Shown here piece by piece: positions 23,104-30,166 of a DNA stretch of 47,744 nt; the stretch's first letter is position 1; every line of letters starts with the position of its first letter. Where the stretch lies: the NCBI GenBank assembly GCA_024400505.1, contig JAKSMP010000014.1, forward strand, positions 1 to 47,744, read 5' to 3'. This stretch comes from Bacteroidales bacterium. Its GTDB lineage: Bacteria > Bacteroidota > Bacteroidia > Bacteroidales > P3. The translations under genes and the position numbers were made by a program. The notes under the pieces were generated by a model that was not told the DNA's origin, searched no databases, and worked only from the letters and a program-made list of their open reading frames with translations.

Positions 23104-24126
23104 ATGAACAATGTATTAGTATATTGCGAACTGACAGAAAATAACCACATCGCAGATATCAGCCTCGAACTCTGCACCAAGGGTCGCCAGTTGGCCACCG
23201 AGATGAACGGTCGCCTCCAGGCAGTAGTGGCTGGCAGCAATATCAAAGAGGTGGCTGCCGAGCTTTATCCCTATGGCGTGGACGAAGTGTTCCTGGCCGA
23301 CGACGCTCGCCTGTCTCCCTATCGCACCCTGCCTCATTTCGAGGTGGTACTCAAGGTCATCAACGAGCAGCAGCCTGATGTAGTGCTCTTCGGCGCCACC
23401 ACCGTGGGCCGCGACTTGGCACCCCGCATCTCTTCACGTCTGCAGTGCGGCCTCACCGCCGACTGCACCGCGCTCGAACTGGGCGACCACACCGACACCC
23501 TCACTGGCAAAGAATACAAAGGCATCCTTCATCAGATCCGTCCCGCCTTCGGCGGCAACATCATTGCCACCATCATCACCCCCGAGAACAAGCCTCAGAT
23601 GGCCACCGTTCGTGAGGGTGTGATGCGCAAAGAGATTTTCGATGCCAATCACAAAGGTACCGTTGCCATGGTTGACGTTTCCGACAAGCTGCATGCTGCC
23701 GACAAGGCTGTCACCATCATCCGTCGCGAAATCGTAGAAAAGAGCATCAACATCAAGGGCGCTTCCATCGTTGTGGCAGGTGGCTATGGTATGGGTTCCA
23801 AAGAGAACTTCCAGCTCCTCCACGACCTTGCTCACCTCATCGGTGGCGAGGTAGGAGCCACCCGTGCTGCTGTTGACGCTGGCTTCTGCGAGCCCGAGCG
23901 CCAGATTGGTCAAACCGGTGTCACCGTGCGTCCTCGTCTCTACATCGCTTGCGGTATCAGCGGCGCTGTTCAACATCGTGCCGGTATGGAGGATTCTGCC
24001 AAGATCATCTCCATCAACACCGACCCCAACGCACCCATCAATGCCATTGCCGACTACACCATCATCGGCGATGCCTGCACCGTGCTGCCTATGATGATGG
24101 ATTGTTATTCCAATAATTTGAAGTAA
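23104..24126 (+). CDS. etfA: Electron transfer flavoprotein, alpha subunit
   Basis: A 340-residue EtfA of normal length. The FAD-binding C-terminal half shows VAGGYGMGSKENFQLLHDLA, GGEVGATRAAVDAGF, ERQIGQTGVTVRPRLYIACGISGAVQH and INTDPNAPINAIADYTIIGD, in the standard order. It pairs with EtfB upstream and with the acyl-CoA dehydrogenase one base downstream (stop 24126, next start 24128). The three together form the Bcd-Etf-like unit that reduces enoyl-CoA or oxidises acyl-CoA. Confidence 0.96.
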   Translation: MNNVLVYCELTENNHIADISLELCTKGRQLATEMNGRLQAVVAGSNIKEVAAELYPYGVDEVFLADDARLSPYRTLPHFEVVLKVINEQQPDVVLFGATTVGRDLAPRISSRLQCGLTADCTALELGDHTDTLTGKEYKGILHQIRPAFGGNIIATIITPENKPQMATVREGVMRKEIFDANHKGTVAMVDVSDKLHAADKAVTIIRREIVEKSINIKGASIVVAGGYGMGSKENFQLLHDLAHLIGGEVGATRAAVDAGFCEPERQIGQTGVTVRPRLYIACGISGAVQHRAGMEDSAKIISINTDPNAPINAIADYTIIGDACTVLPMMMDCYSNNLK

Positions 24127-24127
24127 T

Positions 24128-25714
24128 ATGAATTTTTATACCGACAACCCTAGTCTTTCTTTTTATCTTCATCATCCCGATATGGCTCAGGTCACCGAGG
24201 CTCGTGAGCAGGGATATAGCAAAACCGAAGAAGGCGGTCCCGCCGATAACGAGACTGCGCTGAGACAATACGAAATGGTCCTCAACCTCGTGGGCGAGGT
24301 GGCTGGCGAAGTAATCGCCCCCAATGCTGCCGAAGTTGACCATGTGGGTCCCCAGCTAGTTGACGGCCGTGTGGAGTATGCTCCCGGCACCCGCCAGAAT
24401 CTCGACGCCATCGTTCAGTCCGGTCTTTTCGGCCTCTCGCTCGAACGCCGTTTCAATGGTCTCAATATGCCTCGTGCAGCCATCGTCATGGCTGCCGAGA
24501 TGATTGCTCGCGCCGATGTGGGCTTTGCCACCATCTGGGGCTTGCAAGACTGCGCCGACACTATCCAAGAGTTTGCCGACGAAGAACTCAAGGTCAAATA
24601 CCTCCCCCGCATCTATGAGGGTGCCACCTGCTCCATGGACCTCACCGAGCCCGACGCAGGTTCCGACCTCCAGAGCGTCCGCCTCAAAGCCACTTGGGAC
24701 GAAGCCAACAACTGCTGGCGCCTCAATGGTGTGAAGCGTTTCATCACCAACGGCGATGCCGACATCCACCTCGTGCTTGCACGCTCCGAGGAGGGCACCA
24801 CCGATGGTCGCGGCCTCTCTTACTTCGTTTTCGACAAAGCCGATGGTGGTATGACCGTCCGTCGCATCGAGAACAAGATGGGTATCAAGGGATCCCCCAC
24901 CGCCGAACTCGTTTTCCGCAATGCTCCCGCACAGCTCGTGGGCCAGCGCAAACTCGGTCTCATCAAGTATGTGATGTCACTGATGAATGGCGCTCGCTTG
25001 GGCGTAGGTGCTCAGTCCATCGGCCTTTGCGAAGCTGCCCTTCGCGAAGCTGAGGTCTATGCTGCCAGCCGCGAACAGTTTGGCCATGCCATTGGTCAGT
25101 TCGTAGCTGTTCAGGATCTCATCAGCGCCATCCGCTCCCGCACCGAGGGCGCTCGCACCCTTATGTATGAGACCGCTCGTTGGGTCGATCTCTCTGCCTC
25201 ATCCAAGGCTGCTGCCCGCATCGCCGACATCCTCACTCCTCTGGTCAAGATGACTGCCAGTGAGTTTGCCAACAAGTGCGCCTACGACTGCATCCAGGTT
25301 CACGGCGGTTCCGGCTTCATGAAAGAATATCCTTGCGAACGCCTCTATCGTGATGCCCGCATCCTCACCATCTACGAAGGCACCAGCCAGCTGCAGGTAG
25401 TGGCTGCCATCAAGGGCATTGCCAACGGCGCCTACACCAAGCTCATTGCCGACTACGATGCCAAGGCTGCTCTTGTGGCCACCGAAGGCGAAATGGCTGA
25501 ATGCCTGGCCGCCCTCCGCGCTCGCAGCGCCGAATACGAGGCCCTCTATGCCAAGGCAACCGCCAACGGCACCACCGATCCTCTCTTCGACCACATGGCT
25601 CGCAAACTCACCGAGCACATCGCCACCACCGTTATGGGCTACCTCCTACTTCTCGACTCCGCTCGCGACGCACACTTCATGGGTTCCCTCAAGTGGTTCC
25701 TGGAACAGAACTAA
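24128..25714 (+). CDS. Acyl-CoA dehydrogenase with C-terminal extension
   Basis: A 528-residue flavoprotein, longer than the 380-residue classical Bcd by an N-terminal segment and a C-terminal helical extension of roughly 110 residues. The core carries CSMDLTEPDAGSDLQSVRL, FITNGDADIHLVLAR, KMGIKGSPTAELVF, ASREQFGHAIGQFVAVQ, the QVHGGSGFMKEYPCERLYRDARI block and the catalytic Glu in TIYEGTSQLQ. The same long form occurs beside etf genes in butyrate-forming Porphyromonas. In this operon it would complete the cycle by reducing enoyl thioesters through Etf, the step FabI or FabK performs in lipid synthesis. A strong terminator follows 21 bases after the stop. Confidence 0.94.
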   Translation: MNFYTDNPSLSFYLHHPDMAQVTEAREQGYSKTEEGGPADNETALRQYEMVLNLVGEVAGEVIAPNAAEVDHVGPQLVDGRVEYAPGTRQNLDAIVQSGLFGLSLERRFNGLNMPRAAIVMAAEMIARADVGFATIWGLQDCADTIQEFADEELKVKYLPRIYEGATCSMDLTEPDAGSDLQSVRLKATWDEANNCWRLNGVKRFITNGDADIHLVLARSEEGTTDGRGLSYFVFDKADGGMTVRRIENKMGIKGSPTAELVFRNAPAQLVGQRKLGLIKYVMSLMNGARLGVGAQSIGLCEAALREAEVYAASREQFGHAIGQFVAVQDLISAIRSRTEGARTLMYETARWVDLSASSKAAARIADILTPLVKMTASEFANKCAYDCIQVHGGSGFMKEYPCERLYRDARILTIYEGTSQLQVVAAIKGIANGAYTKLIADYDAKAALVATEGEMAECLAALRARSAEYEALYAKATANGTTDPLFDHMARKLTEHIATTVMGYLLLLDSARDAHFMGSLKWFLEQN

Positions 25715-25735
25715 TATCACGTTCCTCAATACCTT

Positions 25736-25773
25736 CAGGGCGAGAACCAGAATGGTTCTCGCCCTGTTTTTTT
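25736..25773 (+). terminator. Rho-independent terminator of the fab-etf-acd operon
   Basis: A 13-bp hairpin (CAGGGCGAGAACC, loop AGAAT, GGTTCTCGCCCTG) is followed by seven Ts. It separates the operon from the second CoA transferase. Confidence 0.93.
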
Positions 25774-25880
25774 CCAAAAATCCCTTTCCCCAGTCGGCGA
25801 TAGTCATGCTAAATTCTTAAAATTTAAATACAAATTCATGCCAAACACCAATCTCCGCTCACAATTCACAATTTTTTTTG

Positions 25881-25888
25881 TATCTTTG
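25881..25888 (+). promoter_or_regulatory. Promoter of the second CoA transferase
   Basis: An exact TATCTTTG box in AT-rich DNA, about 120 bases before the ATG at 26012. It shows that the gene is transcribed separately from the fab-etf operon. Confidence 0.65.
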
Positions 25889-26011
25889 TTTCATATAAAT
25901 AAAAGGCAGAAAATGCTCAAACTATTGTGTATTAAGTGGTAACGTGCTTGCTGAGGGGCTGAATATTATAGTTTGAAAGACAGAAAATACAAATATAAAT
26001 ATATATTATAT

Positions 26012-27319
26012 ATGAAACCTATTAAATTTGTGTCGGCTGACGAGGCCGTAAAGGTTGTCAAGAGTGGCGACCACATCCATTTCAGCAGTGTTTCCGCTTA
26101 TCCCGTCATCTTGGGTGAAGCTTTGGCCCGCCGTGGCGACAGCGGCGAACTCAAAGACGTTCGCATCCACCACCTCCACACCGAGGGCTATGCCCCCTAC
26201 ACCCAGGAGAAATACAATGGTGTATTCTTCGCTCAGGGCTTCTTCGTGGGTGGCAATGTCCGCAAAGACACCCAGGCAGGTTGGGCCGACTATATCCCCA
26301 TCTTCCTCCGCGAGACCCAGAAACTCTATCGCGAGGGCGTTCTCCCCTGCGATGTGGCCATGATTCAGGTCTCCCCCGTCGATAAGCACGGCTATGTCTC
26401 CCTCGGCACCTCCGTCGATGCCACCTTGGCTGCCATCGAGTGCGCCAAGACCGTCATCGCCGTCATGAACCCCAACGTGCCTCGCGCATGGGGCAATGCC
26501 AACATCCCTGCCGACATGGTTGACATCTGGGTTGAGGACGACACCCCCCTCACTCCCGCAAAACCCGCCGCTCCCTCCGAGACCGATATGCTCATTGGTG
26601 AGCACGTGGCTGCCTTGGTTGAAGATGGCGCTTGCCTCCAGATGGGTATTGGTGCTATCCCCAATGCTGTGCTTGCCAAGATTGGCGACCACAAGAATTT
26701 GGGTGTCCACACCGAGATGTTCTCCGATGGTCTGCTCCCCCTCATCGAGAGTGGCGCCGTCAACGGCATGAACAAGAAATATCGTCGTGGCCGTATCGTT
26801 TCCACCTTCCTCATGGGCTCCAAAGAACTCTACGACTTCATCGACGACAACCCCGCTGTTTATATGACCGATGTAAAATACTCCAACGATCCCCAAATCA
26901 TTGGTATGAACCCCAAAGTCACCGCCATCAACTCTGCCCTGCAGGTTGACCTCACCGGCCAGGTGTGCGCCGACTCCATCGGCACCAAGTTCTACAGCGG
27001 TGTAGGCGGCCAGATCGACTTTGTGGACGGAGCCAACCTCTCCGAAGGTGGTAAGGCCATTATCGCCATGCCCTCCATCACCGCCAAGGGTGTCAGCAAG
27101 ATTGCTCCCATTCTCACCCCCGGTGCTGGCGTAGTCACCACCCGCAACCACATCCACTGGCTTGTTACCGAAAATGGTGCTGTTGACCTCTATGGCAAGA
27201 GCCTCCAGGAGCGTGCCAAACTCATCATCAGCATTGCTCACCCCAGCGCACAAGAGGAATTGGATCGTGCTGCATTCGAGCGTTTCGGTCCCCACTATCT
27301 CTCTGTCAACATCAAATAG
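26012..27319 (+). CDS. Acetyl-CoA hydrolase/transferase family protein (butyrate/4-hydroxybutyrate CoA-transferase type), second copy
   Basis: The start is the ATG at 26012 (MKPIKFVSADEAVKVVKSGD); an in-frame TTG at 25973 only adds a translated leader. The 435-residue protein has the expected thioester-forming Glu235 in GVHTEMFSDG, the glycine-rich MGIGAIPNAV before it, and DLTGQVCADSIGTKFYSGVGGQIDF in the C-terminal half. It is a clear paralog of the protein at 8825-10138. Placed just after Etf and acyl-CoA dehydrogenase it most likely transfers CoA from the finished acyl-CoA to acetate, releasing an acid such as butyrate. Substrate choice is inferred from position. Confidence 0.93.
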   Translation: MKPIKFVSADEAVKVVKSGDHIHFSSVSAYPVILGEALARRGDSGELKDVRIHHLHTEGYAPYTQEKYNGVFFAQGFFVGGNVRKDTQAGWADYIPIFLRETQKLYREGVLPCDVAMIQVSPVDKHGYVSLGTSVDATLAAIECAKTVIAVMNPNVPRAWGNANIPADMVDIWVEDDTPLTPAKPAAPSETDMLIGEHVAALVEDGACLQMGIGAIPNAVLAKIGDHKNLGVHTEMFSDGLLPLIESGAVNGMNKKYRRGRIVSTFLMGSKELYDFIDDNPAVYMTDVKYSNDPQIIGMNPKVTAINSALQVDLTGQVCADSIGTKFYSGVGGQIDFVDGANLSEGGKAIIAMPSITAKGVSKIAPILTPGAGVVTTRNHIHWLVTENGAVDLYGKSLQERAKLIISIAHPSAQEELDRAAFERFGPHYLSVNIK

Positions 27320-27343
27320 TTCTATACTATCCGCTATTTTTCA

Positions 27344-27374
27344 GGCGGCGGCCATCATGGCCGCCGCCTTTTTT
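27344..27374 (+). terminator. Rho-independent terminator after the second CoA transferase
   Basis: GGCGGCGGCC / GGCCGCCGCC hairpin with a loop of ATCAT, followed by six Ts, 25 bases after the stop codon. Confidence 0.93.
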
Positions 27375-27512
27375 GGGTGTGCTTTGCCCAGTTTCTGTTC
27401 TGTCTATTCCCTCATGGAGTAGTCTGTTGTCATGGTCCGAAATTGCTTGTCAAGTCCTCGCCTGGCATGGGCAAAAAAGCAAGTTTGACCTTTTCAAATT
27501 GGATGATTTTGG

Positions 27513-27644
27513 GAGATATGGGGTCTGTCAAAAAAAAGAGCGGTCTTTTTTTTCGGCAGATATATGGTTTACGACCGTCAGATATATGGTTTCTTGTGGG
27601 GAAGTATGGGGTTGCTCGCCGTCAGATATATGGTTTTTGGCAGG
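27513..27644 (+). repeat. 22-bp periodic repeat (CAGATATATGGTTT core)
   Basis: The 14-base core CAGATATATGGTTT occurs exactly at 27557, 27579 and 27623. The spacings are 22 and 44 bases. Degenerate copies fall on the same 22-base phase at 27601 (8 of 14) and 27513 (10 of 14). The 8-base parts between cores differ. Because 22 is not a multiple of three the tract is not coding. No gene lies in 27320-27738. Confidence 0.8.
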
Positions 27645-27669
27645 GGACAGTAACTCTGCCCCCAAAGCA

Positions 27670-27702
27670 AAGCCCCCGCCAACAAATTTGTTGCGGGGGC
27701 TT
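27670..27702. terminator. Hairpin between converging transcripts
   Basis: AAGCCCCCGC / GCGGGGGCTT arms enclose CAACAAATTTGTTG, itself a palindrome. It lies 37 bases past the stop of the leftward DUF285 gene, where a terminator is expected; the U-run on the minus strand (TTTGCTTT) is interrupted. Confidence 0.6.
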
Positions 27703-27738
27703 GTTGCATTATGCTATTGAAGCACCTGGGTCGGGGGC

Positions 27739-29583
27739 TCAATTGAGGATGTCGAATTGAATTCTAGAATCACTGTCGGTAGTAGTTTCTAGCGCGGTTT
27801 TTGTTGCATTGTTGCAATGGATGGTGCATCCATTGGGTGAATTGGGAATATATGAGCCTAACCTATAACAAGCGCCATTGCAGCTACCATTAGGCATATT
27901 GAACTGGCGGTTGAAATAAATATTGTTCATATCGTGGCAAGAATTGAACATATTAGAGGCATTTGTGAGGCTATTGCTGGAGAAAGAGGTTAGGTCGAGG
28001 TTGGGGAGGTAGGAACACCAATAAAACATGTCGCTCATATCAGTCACATTGGCAGTGTTGAAGTTGGAAATGTCGAGACTGGTGAGATTTTCACACCAAT
28101 AAAACATGTATCTCATATTCGTTACATTGGCAGTGTTGAAGTGGGATAGGTCTAGGCTGGTGAGTGCCTTGCAGTAGTAGAACATGTCTTCCATATCTGT
28201 TACATTGGCAGTGTTGAAGTTGGATATGTCAAGGGTCTCAAGGACTTGGCATTCCGAAAACATAAAAGCCATACCTTCCGTATTAGTAGTGTTGAAAGAG
28301 GATAGGTCTAAGTTGGTGAGGCTTTTGCATTTACAGAACATAGCATCCATACGCTCCACTCTTTCAGTGTTGAATGAGGAAAGATCTAGGCTAGTTAGTT
28401 TTTCGCATCGGAGGAACATGTAATGCATGTCTGTTACATTTTCGGTGTTGAAAGTGGATAAGTCCAAGCTTAAGAGCGACTTGCAATCTACAAACATATT
28501 ATTCATATCTGTTGCATAATCGGTTCTGAATCCATCGCCAAAATCTATAGAGGTGGTATTTTCGATATGATAAAACAACATCATGCTGTTGACCGGGGCT
28601 TGGATAATGGGGGCGGGGGTATGCAAATGTAATGTGCGGGTAGATGGTGTGTTGTACTCCACAACCATATAAATGGGTGCTGAATTGGTGCTGCGATCGT
28701 GTAAGGTTGTGTTTGAAGTGACGTTTGAGTTGTAGTGGAAAATAATCTTATTAGCAGAGCTAATACTCAATCCTCTTTCCACGAGGTATGCTACTTGCTG
28801 AAACTCCAGCTCGGCATCGAAACGAAGGGTGACAAACTGGCTGCGGCGCAGGGTGACTCCGTTCTCGGATGCGAGCGACTTGATGCCCACGCGGCCCTGG
28901 TTGTCGTACACCCTGAGGGTAAGGCTGTGGTAGGTGCCGGCGGGCAGGGTGATGTAGTAGTAGTGGTCGGTGTTGTAGCTTGTGGGGTTGTCCACCATAA
29001 GGGTCACATAGCGGCTTTCGTTGGAGCCTATCTGCGCGTAGGGCTTGCCATCGGCACCGGTGCCGATGGTGCAGTTGCCGCAGATGGACTGGTCGGCTTC
29101 CACCTCAATCATCTTCACGGCGGGGGTGCCGGCGGGGATGCGCACACGCAGGGCGGAGCAGAGGTTGGTAAACTGTAGTTCGGTGGAGTTGGCGGTTGCC
29201 ATCATTGGAAAATTGCTGAGGTTGCCGTCGGTGCTGGTCTGCACACGGGGCAGTATTATGTCGTTGGGGGTGTAGGTGACCATGCTGGCGGGGTAGATGG
29301 CGGTGTAGGGGCCTTCGCCTATGTTGTCGCCCGTGAGCTCGGCCCAGGTGGGGTCGCTGTTGCGGGGATCCACCGTGAAGGTGGCATGGCCCATGGCGCC
29401 AAAGATTTCCACCTCGTCGGTGTTCTGCCAAGTGGCGTAGCCCTCGCTGTTGAGGGCGGTTTTGGCGCCGTCGGCCTCGGTGTGGGCGGAGAAGGTAAGG
29501 GTGGCGGTCTCATCCTTTTGGCAGGATACAAAGCCCAAGGTCAGGGTTGCCAGGGCGGCAAAAAGAATACTGATTCTCTTCAT
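27739..29583 (-). CDS. Surface lipoprotein with DUF285 (BspA-like) repeats
   Basis: A 614-residue lipoprotein (leader ending LGFVSC, Cys21). Residues 25-265 resemble the fimbrillin-like Bacteroidales domain (GYATWQNTDEVEIFG, YTAIYPASM, LRVRIPAG). Residues about 350-560 are eight tandem units of roughly 25 residues with the DUF285 pattern LTSLDLSxFNTxNVTDMxxMFxxC; the same period (about 75 bases) is visible in the DNA. The C-terminal part is a Cys-containing cap. DUF285 repeats occur in leucine-rich, BspA-like surface adhesins. A 54-residue companion gene lies 21 bases upstream. The repeat number could vary by recombination between the DNA units. Confidence 0.9.
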   Translation of the reverse strand: MKRISILFAALATLTLGFVSCQKDETATLTFSAHTEADGAKTALNSEGYATWQNTDEVEIFGAMGHATFTVDPRNSDPTWAELTGDNIGEGPYTAIYPASMVTYTPNDIILPRVQTSTDGNLSNFPMMATANSTELQFTNLCSALRVRIPAGTPAVKMIEVEADQSICGNCTIGTGADGKPYAQIGSNESRYVTLMVDNPTSYNTDHYYYITLPAGTYHSLTLRVYDNQGRVGIKSLASENGVTLRRSQFVTLRFDAELEFQQVAYLVERGLSISSANKIIFHYNSNVTSNTTLHDRSTNSAPIYMVVEYNTPSTRTLHLHTPAPIIQAPVNSMMLFYHIENTTSIDFGDGFRTDYATDMNNMFVDCKSLLSLDLSTFNTENVTDMHYMFLRCEKLTSLDLSSFNTERVERMDAMFCKCKSLTNLDLSSFNTTNTEGMAFMFSECQVLETLDISNFNTANVTDMEDMFYYCKALTSLDLSHFNTANVTNMRYMFYWCENLTSLDISNFNTANVTDMSDMFYWCSYLPNLDLTSFSSNSLTNASNMFNSCHDMNNIYFNRQFNMPNGSCNGACYRLGSYIPNSPNGCTIHCNNATKTALETTTDSDSRIQFDILN

Positions 29584-29604
29584 AAAATGAGCGTTTTTTG
29601 CGGT

Positions 29605-29769
29605 TCAACTGAGGGTGAATTCGTCGCCTGAATTGGAAAAGGCCTCGGTGCCGTGGTTGGGCATTTCGGGAGGGAGGTTGGGCGAATCGGTGGTGTGGCT
29701 GAGGGCATAGCCGCTCTCCACGCTCATTTCGATGAGTCTGATTTCGGGTGTTTGGTAATTTTTGTTCAT
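29605..29769 (-). CDS. Small companion peptide of the DUF285 lipoprotein
   Basis: A 54-residue protein from the ATG at 29767-29769, MNKNYQTPEIRLIEMSVESGYALS, with an acidic, Pro-rich tail. The opening xYxTPEIRxIExxxESGxALS recurs in small Bacteroidales genes placed before fimbrillin-like or LRR lipoprotein genes. No signal peptide and no known function. It would be the first gene of the transcript that includes the DUF285 gene, from the promoter at 29881-29888. Confidence 0.75.
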   Translation of the reverse strand: MNKNYQTPEIRLIEMSVESGYALSHTTDSPNLPPEMPNHGTEAFSNSGDEFTLS

Positions 29770-29880
29770 ATTGTTGTTGTGTTTAAAAAAAATGATTTCG
29801 TTTGGTGTGTGGGTGGTGTCCAAAAGTGGCATGGCAGCCATGCCCTGCTGGTATGGGGTAAGTGGGTGATTAGTAGGATG

Positions 29881-29888
29881 CAAAGATA
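29881..29888 (-). promoter_or_regulatory. Promoter of the DUF285 locus
   Basis: Exact TATCTTTG on the minus strand, about 110 bases ahead of the small companion gene, within an AT-rich stretch. Confidence 0.7.
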
Positions 29889-30087
29889 CTAATTTTTTTT
29901 ATCAAAATAGCAACAAATCAAACATTATTTTCTTGGGTTGGTGGGTAAAATGTTGATATATAGCGTATTGTAAAATGAATATTTTTGCCGTTGCGCTCTT
30001 GCATCCTCCTCAGAAACTGATGATTGAGGGCTTCGTGGCGCAAAATGAGGCCTTGCGGCAGGGGGAGAGGGGTGGATTTTTTTTCCG

Positions 30088-30095
30088 TAACTTTG
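30088..30095 (+). promoter_or_regulatory. Isolated promoter-like box facing a terminator
   Basis: TAACTTTG on the + strand lies 15 bases before a strong hairpin terminator. If active it would make a transcript of about 45 bases and no protein. No -33 element is evident. Confidence 0.3.
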
Positions 30096-30109
30096 CTCAG
30101 TAGGAGATG

Positions 30110-30147
30110 AAAAAAAGCGGTGGCCTTCACGGCCGCCGCTTTTTTTG
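30110..30147. terminator. Bidirectional terminator after the OmpA-like gene
   Basis: AAAAAAGCGG-GGCC / GGCC-CCGCTTTTTTT arms with a TTCA loop, flanked by A-run and T-run. It lies 20 bases past the stop of the leftward OmpA-like gene and works equally in the other direction. The rest of 29890-30109 has no gene. Confidence 0.88.
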
Positions 30148-30166
30148 GGGATTGCAGCTGTGTGGG

